A DNA stretch of 64,000 nucleotides from Echinometra lucunter (Eukaryota > Echinodermata > Echinoidea > Camarodonta > Echinometridae): the NCBI GenBank assembly GCA_029962745.1, contig CM057155.1, positions 34,154,753 through 34,218,752 on the forward strand. The letters run 5' to 3'. Under the pieces are notes generated by a model. The model saw nothing but the letters and a program-made list of their open reading frames with translations, was not told the origin of the DNA and searched no databases. This document shows, piece by piece, positions 22,097-32,312 of this stretch (its first letter is position 1; every line of letters starts with the position of its first letter). Position numbers and translations under genes: made by a program.

Positions 22097-22985
22097 TTGG
22101 AAATTGACATGAATGCTGAATCTTCTCACAATTCAAGGGACACTGGCATGGACATGAAAGCTGAATCTCCTAACAATTCAAAGGACACAAGCAGTGACAT
22201 GAATGCTGAATCTCTTAACAATTCAAGGGACACTGGTATTGACATGAATGCTGAATCTTCCCACAATTCAAGGGACACCAGCATTGGCATGAATGCTGAA
22301 TCTTCTCACAATTATAGGGACAACGGCATTGACATGATTGCTGAATCTTCTCATAATTCAAGGGGCACTGGCATGGACATAATACCTGAATCTCCTCAGA
22401 ATTCAAACAACACATCTCCAGTTTTGATTCCTGTCACCAGGCCTGCCATGGTCAAAAGAAAAAGGATCTCAGAATCACATGGTTTCAGGAAAAGAAGGTT
22501 ACATACAAGTAATAATGGTGATGAACGTAATTCTGATTCTGACTGGAGAGACAGTTCACACAACACCTGATTTCAGACCGAGTGAATTGAGAGAAAGTGC
22601 AGATTCTGAATGTAAATCTGACATTTTCCCCACTGATATTCCTCAACAACAAAATGGAAACTCATTTCTCTCAAGCTCAGCTAAAGCTCAATATTCAGCA
22701 GGTGACATTACAAACATTATTTGATGGGCACATCAAATGAAGGTAACCACAGAAGGTGGGACAAGCCATACTATTGCCAATTCTGTTTAAAACCTTACAA
22801 GAAACTTCTCCATCATCTGAGTTATGCACATGGCAATGAAAATACCTTTACAACAATGGGAAGCAGCCAGAGACAAAAAGGAAAAGCAAAGACTGTTGAC
22901 ATTGACGAAGAATTATGGGAAATTCCTCCATAATCACAGTGTCCTTGAAAACGTGCGAAATTTATTGCAGCATGACGGGCCACTT
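22097..22985 (+). pseudogene. N-terminal half of a second zinc finger-YR family gene, with 12-aa repeats
   Basis: The first frame (22097-22570) encodes about seven copies of a 12-aa acidic unit (consensus MNAESSHNSRDT, 36-bp minisatellite, 22098-22420) followed by a basic patch KRKRISESHGFRKRR. A frameshift later the zinc finger YYCQFCLKPYKKLLHHL...H (22775-22831) appears, followed in a further frame by QQWEAARDKKEKQRLLTLTK, which corresponds to the segment after the first finger in the 16.4-kb copy (KDKERQLTLMRNYG). The recombinase part is missing; the sequence runs out near 22985. Confidence 0.65.
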
Positions 22986-23107
22986 GTATGCCAGGCTTCA
23001 AAAAGAAACATATGACATCTCAAATTTGATCTTCACATGTAATCATTCTTCTACTTGAACGTGAATGGAGAATGCATGTTCAAGGGCCGAGTCAAAAAAA
23101 GAGATTG

Positions 23108-23216
23108 AAAGTGAAGGAAATTAATGTGAGCAATTAAACAAGAGCTGAAAGAGAGAGAGAGAGAGAGAGAGAGCAAGAGATGAATGAAATTAAGGAGGAG
23201 TGAATTTCAGGAGAAA
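23108..23216 (+). repeat. Dispersed repeat with (GA)n, copy 1
   Basis: GTGAAGGAAATTAATGTGAG...(GA)n...AGGAGTGAATTTCAGGAGAAA. A near-identical copy is at 29386-29485. It separates the two halves of the duplicated finger segment. Confidence 0.7.
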
Positions 23217-23218
23217 AG

Positions 23219-23520
23219 ATTCTGAATGTAAATCTGACATTTTCCCCATTGATATTCCTCAACAACACAATGGAAACTCATTTCTCTCAAGCTCAGCTAA
23301 AGCTCAATATTCAGCAGGTGACATTACAAACATTATTTGATGGGCACATCAAGTGAAGGTAACCAAAGAAGGTGGGACAAGCCATACTATTGCCAATTCT
23401 GTTTAAAACCTTACAAGAAACTTCCCCATCATCTGAGGGATGCACATGGCCAAGAATATCCTGTACAACAATGGGAAGCAGCCAGAGACAAAAAGGAAAA
23501 GCAAAGACTGTTGACAATAT
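23219..23520 (+). pseudogene. Partial duplicate of the zinc-finger segment of the 22-kb gene
   Basis: About 300 bp, collinear with 22602-22900 at an offset of 617 bp. It contains finger YYCQFCLKPYKKLPHHLRD and then QQWEAARDKKEKQRLLT, and stops where homology ends. This copy keeps finger and following helix in one frame (VQQWEAA), so it preserves the original phase better than the 22-kb copy. Confidence 0.65.
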
Positions 23521-24599
23521 AGTTTAGACTTAGACTCTAAGTCTAAACTCTATTCATTTATATTTATTATTTCATGGCATTGTTCAGGTATGAGAAATTT
23601 ACAAATAATTTATAAATTCAAAAATGTGCACATAATAATCATTGCTGATCGAGTTCGACATAGACCCCAAGTTAGAGACCTGATTACCTATCGACATTTT
23701 TTTTGGGGGGGGGGGGGGTGTGCAAATTTCGTAACTTTTTTTAGGCCTGAAATTACTAATTTATGTCGTTCTAACTTAGATCTAACTTACCTTGAACTGT
23801 GAAAGTTTAAGAGGACTGGTTCATAACTATTACTGCCAGTTTTTAGGGGCAATTGTGGGTGGGTTGTTTGGAGGGGAGAGTCCTGCCCCCCCCCCCCCCC
23901 CCACGCAGTATTACTTGGAGTACGCATCTATGCTTGTTCCCTCCTTGTGAAAGCACTCCCTTCCTCCGGACTGCCACAATTACTGAACCCCCTTTTTGCA
24001 AGCTATTCGCAGGAGTTTCCTGCATTGGAGACCCCCCCTAAATCCGGACACTGCTCATTGTATACCACCTTATCTCAGATGAACTCTTATTCCAACCCCC
24101 TATCTTGGGACAACCCCCCCCCCCCCCATCTCGGGTTAGTCACAGATCAAGGGGGAACTGGCAGGAATTTCAGGAATTCAATCCAGGGATTTGATCAATT
24201 TTTCCAATGAGAGAGAAAAATAAACACCCCCTCCCACCCCCTTTTTTTTTTTTTTTTACAATTCTCATGCTGGATTTTGTCAAGCAAAGAGGACCCCTTT
24301 ACCAGAGATTTAGGGAACTTGCATGCGGTCCTTCCGACTAGGGAGGGGGCGGGCGAGAGTACCCCCTCCCCCATTTTTTTTTTTTTGCTTGCCCGGGCAA
24401 CCCTTCCTGGCCTTATTGCAATTTTATGAACATTTGTGCACTTTGTGAACAGCCTACTGCTAAAAGTTTGCACTGTCTTTCATTCAATAATCTTTCGTGC
24501 CTGTGTTTGGCAATAGTTTGTCATTTATGTACCAAAATACTCACTTGGAAAAAAAAAAATTGTAACCTAGCTGTAATCCTTTGTTTCTTGACTTTCCAG
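23521..24599. other. Low-complexity G/C homopolymer-rich stretch
   Basis: G12 at about 23705, C18 at about 23886, C11 at about 24114, T18 at about 24241 and T12 at about 24375. No gene; short frames on both strands are artefacts of homopolymers. Confidence 0.6.
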
Positions 24600-25995
24600 G
24601 TATGCATTATTATGTATGGTGACATGGACAGCTGCCCGGCGGAAACAGTGGACACCAGTGACTGTGCCGACCATGAAGGCGGTACTTATGATGATGGGAA
24701 TTATCACCATGCCCCGATACCGATTATATTAGAGGACGTCAAGCCTGCTACGAATTCCTTTCTTCTCATCTGTGTTTTCCAGGAACCGATTCGGCCGTAT
24801 CCTGCGATTCATTCATCTGGCAGACAACGCCACAGGCCAGCCCCATGACAAACTGGCTAAGGTTCGCCCTTTCCTGGAAATGATCATTCCCAGATTCAAG
24901 GATATCTATACGCCCACCCAGAATTTATCACCGGACGAGTCTATGATAAAATTCAAAGGTAGGCTTGGATGGGTACAATACATGCCCAAAAAACCTGTAA
25001 AATGGGGCATCAAAGTTTTTGCCCTGTGTGAGTCTGACAGTGGATATACTGTGAACATGAAACTCTACACGGGAAAAGAAGAAGTAGACTTGCAAGGTGG
25101 TGGGGCCGGCCAGCAGCAACAAGTAGACCCGACAACATCGCATCCTGGTGCAGACTACCTTTACAGCAGTGCCAAAATAGTCATTGAGCTTGCTCGACAT
25201 CTAGCGAACAAGGGGTACCCGATATTTTGTGACAATTTTTTTACTTCACCGGCACTCTTCAAGGAGCTAAGAGTCCTCGGCTTTGATGCATGTGGGACAT
25301 GTAAAACGACCACCACTGGCCTGCCTGAGGAAGCCAACCCTAAAAAGAACAAGATGAATAAGGGCGATGCTGCACTGTTCCTAGAAAAGGATGGAATTTT
25401 GCTCTCGATATGGCACGACAAAAACCAGGTGAGGATTCTGTCAACAATGGATACTGCTGATGTCACTGAAAAGAGACTGCGTTCAAGACATGATCCATCT
25501 GGATTCCGCACAGTGAAAAAGCCGACTTGCGTGAACAATTATAACCAGAACATGGGTGGTGTGGACAAGGCAGACCAGTATTACCAGTATTACAACCACC
25601 CACACCGTTCAGCAAAATGGTGGAAAAGAATCTTTTTCCATATCATCGAGGTCTGTTTGGTAAATGCATTTGTGGTTTACAAGACTGCAAACCCATCAAC
25701 GAAGGTTGATCTTCTTGCATTTCGCCTCACAGTGATCAAAGGTCTTCTTGATGGGTGGCCAAGGAACTCCTCTCACCAACGCAGGCGTGAACGTCATGCT
25801 GCTGAAGGAAGACGGGGAAGACTCGATGGAACATTTCACTCCCCAGGCCGAACAGTAGGCAAACCAGACTGTGTTGTGCGTAGTGACAGGCCCAAAAAGC
25901 GGAAGCAAACCACAACAAAGTGCACAGACTGCGATGCCCCCAGGTGCATTCCATGTTTCACCCGCTATCACACCATGGTCAATTATAGACTCTAA
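24600..25995 (+). pseudogene. piggyBac-type transposase, one in-frame stop, 5' exon missing
   Basis: The frame opens after a TTTCCAG acceptor with YALLCMVTW...RRKQWTPVTVP and reads through MMGIITMPRYRLY, then TAG (24730-24732, where the family has Trp), then LRIPFFSSVFSRNRFGRILR. The 407-codon remainder holds the catalytic aspartates of DDE_Tnp_1_7: NLSPDES (D55 of that frame), FCDNFFTS (D154) and NMGGVDKADQ (D265, with D268). A C-terminal Cys-rich domain follows (CTDCDAPRCIPCFTRYH). The splice phase fits the usual ETNRYA context, with the NR on an upstream exon I could not find. Apart from the stop it is intact, so it is a young pseudogene or a site of C/G-to-A change. No TTAA-bounded inverted repeats were identified. 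Confidence 0.85.
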
Positions 25996-26039
25996 ATTTC
26001 TTGAAAGAACTACTCAAGTTCAGGGATTATATTTGTTAC

Positions 26040-26102
26040 TACATGATGATTTTTGGATTGTATTTTTGGATTGTATTTTTGGATTGTATTTTTGGATTGT
26101 AC
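26040..26102 (+). repeat. 13-bp tandem repeat, four copies
   Basis: TGGATTGTATTTT repeated four times just downstream of the piggyBac stop. Confidence 0.8.
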
Positions 26103-26179
26103 TAACATTCTTGGATAGTTATGTTTATTTCCCATGTACAGTATGTCTGAAATTCCATTCCAAATGGTTTTTTCCCTTT

Positions 26180-27420
26180 TGAAAGTTGTAGAAAGCCACT
26201 GCCAAATGTTTATTATCTTACATGTATTAGAACATTTTTCGCAGAAAGTCACTGCCAAGTGTTCATGATTTTATTTTTTATCCCTTTTTGGAATAGTTGT
26301 GAAAGTCACTATCAAGTGTTCATGAATTTGAAAGGAAAATAATGCAGAAAGCCATTGCCAAATGTTTATTTTATTAGAACATTTTTTGCAGAAAGTCACT
26401 GCCAAGTGTTCATGATTTTATTTTTTTTTCCTTTTTGAAATAGTTGCAGAAAGTCACAATCAAGTGTTCATGAATTTTGAAAGAATAATAATGCAGAAAG
26501 CATTGCCAAATGTTTATCTTATTAGAACATTTATTGCAGAAAGTCACTGCTAAGTGTTCATGATTTTATTTTTTTTTCCTTTTTGAAATAGTTGCAGAAA
26601 GTCACTATCAAGTGTTCATGAATTTTGAAAGAAAAATAATGCAGAAAGCCACTGCCAAATGTTTATTTTATTAGAACATTTTTTGCAGAAAGTCACTGCC
26701 AAGTGTTCATTTCATTTCATTTCATTTATTTCCATATAAAAACACATGATACATAATATACATCAAGCTGAACATAATTGTGGAGGAGTCACTAAAAGCC
26801 AAGGGCTTGTCAAGAGTGACTCCTACTGAAGAGTTTACTTTTATATAATACATATACATATACATAATGCAAGTATCAAATTATTACAAGGAAAGAATAT
26901 TACTACAAAAAGAGAGAGGGAAGAAGAAAGGAAAGCAAGAAGGAGATTGATAAAGTGGTAAAACAAGCAAGTTATGTGTTGGTTATTACACTACATATTC
27001 TCTAGTAGCAATTGTTTATATTTTCTCTTAAAATGGTTTAAAGATTTACTTTGTCTTATGCTATCAGGTAGATTATTCCATAACAGTGGACCTTCATAAA
27101 ATATTGATGATTAAGCAACTTGTTTCTTCATCAAAGGTGGATGAAATTTATCCTTATTTCGGGTATTATATGTCTGATTTTATTTATTTTTTTCCTTTTT
27201 GAAATAGTTGCAGACAGTCACTATCAAGTGTTCATGAATTTTGAAAGAAAAATAATGCAGAAAGCCACTGCCACGCGTCATGATTTTATTTTATTTTTTT
27301 CCTTTTTGAAATAGTTGCAGAAAGTCACTATCAAGTGTTCATGAATTTTGAAAGAAAAATAATGCAGAAAGTCAGTGCCAAATGTTTATCTTTTGTTAGA
27401 ATATGTCTTTGCAGAAATAT
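26180..27420 (+). repeat. Satellite, about 190-bp composite unit, split by a LINE fragment
   Basis: Alternating half-units GCAGAAAGTCACTGCCAAGTG and GCAGAAAGTCACTATCAAGTG with T-rich linkers (TTTTTTTCCTTTTTGAAATA). At least five composite units; interrupted between 26710 and 27176. Confidence 0.8.
26711..27175 (-). mobile_element. 5'-truncated LINE (CR1 group), C-terminal RT end
   Basis: On the minus strand it encodes NTRNKDKFHPPLMKKQ, then after a TAA EGPLLWNNLPDSIRQSKSL and KRKYKQLLLENM followed by a stop. This is the typical C-terminus of CR1-group reverse transcriptases (xWNxLPxxI...S.s...FK+.+K). Its 3' end is the microsatellite GGAAATAAATGAAATGAAAT, seen also at 31962-32003. Insertion into the satellite is clean: satellite sequence resumes at once on both sides. 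Confidence 0.8.
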
Positions 27421-28279
27421 TTTTTTCCTTTTTTTTGGGGGGGGGGGGATGTGGAGGTGCAGCGATCTGTACACAAAACACTCTAAATACCAGAATGAAG
27501 ATATTCTATATTCATTGCCATTTTTATTATGAATAGGTATTTACAAATATGAACAGATCAATAAGCAGAAAACAAAGCCAACAAAATTTATTGGTACAAT
27601 ATATACATGTCAAATCACTTTTGTTACTTCTGTCTATTGCCATTTTTATTATGAAATGTCATAGCCATTTTTATTATGATTAGGCACAAATATGAACAGA
27701 TCAATAAGCAGAAAACAAGGCAATAAAATATGCAAAATTTATTGGTGCAATGGGTACAAGGCAAATCACTTTTGTTACTACTGTCTACTTTTTCACGAAT
27801 CCATAAACTTGCCACATGTATGCCTTTCAAGCTGGTACTATTTATTTTACGAAAGAGGTCACCAAAAATAATTTATTGCATGTAGATTCTCAGCTCGGGT
27901 CAGTTGCAGGTGCTTTTGTAACTCGTGTTTATACATCATGCCAATGGTAATTGTAAAAATAAACCAAAAAAAAAATAAATAAAAAAAAAAACCATGCCCA
28001 ATACTTGCTCTCTCTCTGCCAAATGAAAGATTTGTTTACTCAACATATGATAGCAAAATAATAAAGCAGTTATTTACCACCAGAAATCAGAAAAACTCCT
28101 CAGTGAGCTTTTCTATACCGTTTTGAATTCATTGGATGATTGCATGCATGAAATAATGCGAGGATGTATGAATGTAAGTAAATTCAGACTGAATGATGAA
28201 TTTAGTGAATGATTTCATGCACAAATGAATGAAATTATGCACAACTGAATGAATCATGGAGAGTGAAAATGCAGTTGCA
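27421..28279. other. Non-coding AT-rich DNA with a short direct duplication
   Basis: A segment with 'GAACAGATCAATAAGCAGAAAACAA' -type sequence occurs twice (about 27550 and 27695). Poly-G at 27437-27448. No gene recognised. Confidence 0.5.
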
Positions 28280-28449
28280 CAAGGCCGTGCGCAGGATTTT
28301 TTTCAGGGGGGGGGGGCAAATTTTTCGGGGGAGGGGGGGGTGCCTTTTTTTTACAGACGCTATTGTGTGAACTTTGCATTTTTGAATGGAGGTTTTAAAA
28401 TTAGTAGGGGGAGCTGCTACCCCCCCCCCCCCGGCAGTGTACGGCCTTA
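28280..28449. mobile_element. hAT-like MITE, 170 bp, 8-bp target duplication
   Basis: The left end is CAAGGCCGTGCG and the right end CGGCCTTA, giving inverted AAGGCCGT ends. CAGTTGCA is present on both sides (28272-28279 and 28450-28457). An 8-bp duplication with GGCCG ends fits the hAT superfamily. The interior is dominated by G and C homopolymers (G12, G8, C12). Confidence 0.75.
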
Positions 28450-29385
28450 CAGTTGCAAAATATAAAGCAAAAATAATCTAATTTATCCACTGTATTTATT
28501 TGATTCAATAGTACATTGTGAAACATCGATCATCTTGAGAAAAACAATTCAATCTCAAGGTCCTTTTCATTTCTATCAACAACTAAGACTTTTTTTTTTT
28601 TTTTTCTTGTGGAGTCCGTATGACGAATGATCTTAGTAGTGCATGATCTTGCTTGATTGCTGGGGGTTTCTGTCATTGGGAAACTGGGAATAGCTCTACT
28701 CTACTGTGTCTTGGATCTGTTTCTGTCATTGGGAAACTGGGAATGGCTCTACTCTACTCTACTGTGTCTTGGATCTGGAGAAACTAGAGGGCAAATGGAA
28801 AGAAAAAGTATTAAAAATGACATTATAAAATAAACATATGCTTTCAAGACTGTTCTAAAAAAAACCACACACATTCAAGTCCGAAATTCTGTTCAAATCG
28901 AAACACGAATATTGCAAATCAATGAATACCAAGTCAGCCTGCAACATGCATATGGAAGTAAGTCTGTACGCAAGTGCGCAGTAGCTCGAGTGTCAAATCC
29001 GTCTCATGTACATTCCCTATTGTGTGCGCTCTGTGTGTATTGTGTATGTCCGGCCCCTGCGGTATCGCTGCAGCGTGAGCGAGTGAAAGTCGTGATTGTA
29101 CGTGGGTCTATGGAAAGTGATTGTTTCGATTTGTTTTGAACGCGATTGTGAACTTTCAATGAATATATTTTCACAATTGTTGATTTCTGTACTAAATCAC
29201 AGGAAAATAATGTAAGGTAAGGTATTATAGAACAAGTTTTATGTAATAAGATTTTCATTTCCGGCTTTCTTTTATCATCTAATGTTGACATGAAGTTGAC
29301 CATTTGATGAGTGCACAAAACTTCTGTGACGTACCGGGCCAGAGGGAAAGCTCTGTTAAAACCTGTAGGGGTCCGATAGGGTTAA
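28450..29385. other. No gene recognised
   Basis: Includes a T16 run at 28590 and a tandem duplication TTTCTGTCATTGGGAAACTGG (about 28668 and 28720). The 69-104 codon frames here lack family features. Confidence 0.4.
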
Positions 29386-29485
29386 AAGTGAAGGAAATTA
29401 ATGTGAGCAATTAAACAAGAGCTGAAAGAGAGAGAGAGAGAGAGCAAGAGATGAATGAAAGGAGGAGTGAATTTCAGGAGAAAAA
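29386..29485 (+). repeat. Dispersed repeat with (GA)n, copy 2
   Basis: Matches 23108-23216 including the (GA)n core and the GAGTGAATTTCAGGAGAAAA end. Confidence 0.7.
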
Positions 29486-29688
29486 TAAATGCATTAGAAA
29501 AGATTAAAACAAAGCATGTAGAGAAAAAGAAAGCAGGAATGAGCAAGGAGTTAAGGGAAAAGGTGCACAGAGCTGCATTGTATGTAAGAGGGGAGATGAG
29601 TTTGAACGTAAACCTCTGTTAACTACAACACTGCACATAACATTTTGTTTTTAGCAGATCCCATTTCTGGGATGAAAATCCAAGTTAA

Positions 29689-30175
29689 AGGCATTGGCTA
29701 ACTTTGTGAGCAGCTGATTTAAAAAATTCTCAAACTATGAAACATGTGTATGAGTACTTGTATTTATACTCAAAAACCCTGAAACCAATCATAATTTGGA
29801 AGGAAAAGCTGTAAATTAGACGCAAAACGCGATTTTATTAGCTTTTGTCTCGAGAGACGTTGAACTAAGAGGACCGTTTGGACGAATTCAAAAATACCGT
29901 TACTTGCCTTCTGCCGCGTGATACGTCAATACACACACAGTGTGGTCCGTTGAGTCATGTGCGCATGCGCACTCCTTACGTTGGGTCTATGCAACCGACC
30001 CTCGTATATTTTTCAAACATTGGTTCACATTTCTAATATTTAAAAATACTTCCCGTGGATATTATGCTCTGAAACTTTCACACTGGTATTTTTACACTAT
30101 AACCCTAATGTTTATCCCATTTGAAAGTAACAAAATGAGATTTTTTTAAAATCATAACAATGTTAGCCAATACCT
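29689..30175. mobile_element. TTAA-targeting MITE, 487 bp
   Basis: Left AGGCATTGGCTAAC and right GTTAGCCAATACCT form inverted repeats, flanked by TTAA at 29685-29688 and 30176-30179. TTAA duplication occurs in piggyBac and Kolobok; ends starting AGG rather than CCY favour Kolobok. A 69-codon frame inside has no motif. Confidence 0.85.
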
Positions 30176-30258
30176 TTAATGAAATTGAAATAAACAAACA
30201 TCTAACCATACAGTTGCAAATAAGTATTATTCTTTTATGACATCAAAATTGCCTGTTA

Positions 30259-30534
30259 ATGTCATTTCACCATTCAAATTTGACAGAGCATGCGCGTCTA
30301 TGTCTAGAGATAGCTCTGACTGAAACTAATTCTGATTCAGCTAAGCTAAGAAAGATGCCTCAACCTCGGCCTCGTCAGAGACCTCGGGTTCAAGCCCTAG
30401 ACCCACAAAGCGGTGTTCGGTTACTGGCTACTGTTCTAGCTGATGATGGCGACAAAGTAACTTTGAAGCACAGAGATACGATGCATACACAGTATGCCTT
30501 CCGAAGAAAGGCTAGAGGGGCACCTAAAATTTGA
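30259..30534 (+). CDS. Hypothetical 91-aa ORF, basic, unrecognised
   Basis: ATG to TGA frame with a protein-like composition: Pro/Arg-rich stretch PQPRPRQRPRVQALDP followed by GVRLLATVLADDGDKVTLK and RRKARGAPK. It could be a fragment of a retroelement capsid or an exon of the adjacent gene. No family assigned. Confidence 0.25.
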   Translation: MSFHHSNLTEHARLCLEIALTETNSDSAKLRKMPQPRPRQRPRVQALDPQSGVRLLATVLADDGDKVTLKHRDTMHTQYAFRRKARGAPKI

Positions 30535-30539
30535 CCTTT

Positions 30540-30760
30540 GACATGCCATTGGCTTTTGCATTGGGCCAAAATGGCGGCCGCAGTAAAATTGAAGATGACT
30601 TAGGAGGGTCAATTATTATTCATGAGATAAAACTGTCAAATACCGTTCGACGATTGGATAATTGCCTTCATGTTTTATGCAGAAGCTCATATATATAAAA
30701 CATTTTTGCCTTCCCACAATTCCCTACGACTTGAGGCAGCAATTCGGATAAAATGGCGGC
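30540..30760 (+). promoter_or_regulatory. Promoter-like segment with two AAAATGGCGGC (YY1-type) motifs
   Basis: AAAATGGCGGC occurs at 30568-30578 and 30750-30760, the second including the first ATG of a small ORF. ACAATTCCCTACGAC at about 30716 recalls the ZNF143/THAP11 motif core. In animals such motifs sit at transcription starts of broadly expressed genes. Inference only. Confidence 0.3.
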
Positions 30761-30902
30761 TGGAAGAGGAGTGCAACTTTTTGATCATTTCAGCACAAAT
30801 GCTCAAGAAATTTGGTTCAGTAAATCTGTGTGTTGTGAAAAGAATTTAGAGTTAACCCCAAGGATGCAGAAAATCTTCAAAGGTGCATTCATAATGGAAT
30901 GA
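30753..30902 (+). CDS. Small ORF, possible first exon of the SET-domain gene
   Basis: 49 codons: MAAGRGVQLFDHFSTNAQEI, then WFSKSVCCEKNLELTPRMQK and a TGA at 30900-30902. The ATG lies in a YY1-type initiator context. It is followed by possible donors (AAAG|GTGCAT at 30886; AAAT|GTAAGT at 30925). It is 1.4 kb upstream of the SET remnant on the same strand. Not recognised as a family. Confidence 0.3.
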   Translation: MAAGRGVQLFDHFSTNAQEIWFSKSVCCEKNLELTPRMQKIFKGAFIME

Positions 30903-31348
30903 GATGATATGATGATCTGAAATGTAAGTACAGTGACATTTTGTTCAGCATTCTTCATCGTAGTTGTTAATGGTCCGCCAAGCAGTGCATAGGCTACCTG
31001 TACAAAGTGTATGGGACATGACCTCCAAGGCCCAGAATTAAAAAACTAGTGTTGAATGCAAATCAGCTCTAAATCAACAGAGAGAAATAATTTAATGGCG
31101 ATATTTTTCAAAGAGATATAACTTTTTCCGTAGAGAAATGTTTATAGAAATTTCTCTGGTGGATAAACAACTGGAGCAAGCTAAATTAGCAATAATCAGC
31201 GGTAGATACTGACCTTTATCTTTATCATCACAGGCTGAAACTTCCAGTCTATGTGCAGACCTGTTGGTATTAATATTATAGCAGTAGTAGTACTGTGATA
31301 GTAGTAGTTGTGGTTGTAGTAGTAGTAGTAGTAGTAGTAGTTGTTGTT

Positions 31349-31383
<35 letters not shown>

Positions 31384-31412
31384 TAGAATAAAGTTTTGGC
31401 CAGTTCATTTTT

Positions 31413-31449
<37 letters not shown>

Positions 31450-32312
31450 ACTCTGCAGAATGTTTACAAATTTCTCTCTTTCTTTTGTTTTTTTTCTACT
31501 TGCAGGTTGTCTAAGAAGTACAATTACAAGGCTTGTATATAGTATCCAGCTGTTTGAGGACTGATGAAATGCACCCCTCCTCAAGCCCTTTTTATAAAAA
31601 AATTTCATTTATGCATCTTGAATCTTAAAAGATGTACACCAAAATTCATATCTGAGACTAATTTCAGGGCAGGCTAATAAAATGTATAAATCTGTAAAAT
31701 TCAGTTGAACCATGGACCAAAACACTTTTAGCAACTATTGAAAAAAAAATCAGGGAACACAAAAATTGGGGGTTTGCGCAATACAGGCCTGGCTTTTTAG
31801 CATTCCCCTCCATTTTCAACGTTTATTTATACGCTTAATTTGTAAAATTTCACTTCGACAATATCTTATGTAATGATTATGTAATTATTTTGTATGTACA
31901 ATTATATACATTGTACAACCATATATGTTATATTGAGTTGAAAATTATGTATGTTATATCTGAGTTGAAAATGGAAAAAATAAATGAAATGAAATGAAAT
32001 GAAATTCAAAGGAACCAATATTTAAATTTTTGCAAAGAAAAACTTTTCTTTCAAAGATAGATTTTTACACTCTTTGTAACAAAATAAAAAATTAGAAAAA
32101 AAAACAGTAATTAGAAAATATACTTTAGTTTACATAGTCTGCAAAATCTGTTGCAAATATCATAAAAATGTACCTTCGAAAAAAAAAATGTTTTCTTTGC
32201 AAAAATTGAAATAGATAGCAATTAAAAAGAAGTTATTCACAAATTATGATGTAAAATACTAGCTGAATTAACAAGTTGATTTCTATTTCCCCATTCTCAT
32301 TCTGATATACAG
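30903..32312 (+). other. Intron-like non-coding DNA with microsatellites and a LINE 3' tail
   Basis: (AGT)n/(TAG)n at about 31282-31384, (TC)n at 31412-31448, and a LINE-type 3' tail (AAATAAATGAAATGAAATG...) at 31978-32003 with AT-rich sequence before it. It ends in the acceptor GATATACAG of the SET exon. Confidence 0.6.

Noticed and set aside
22215..22415. 66-codon Cys-rich minus-strand frame
   Set aside because: Antisense of the 36-bp coding minisatellite; the cysteines come from the repeat.
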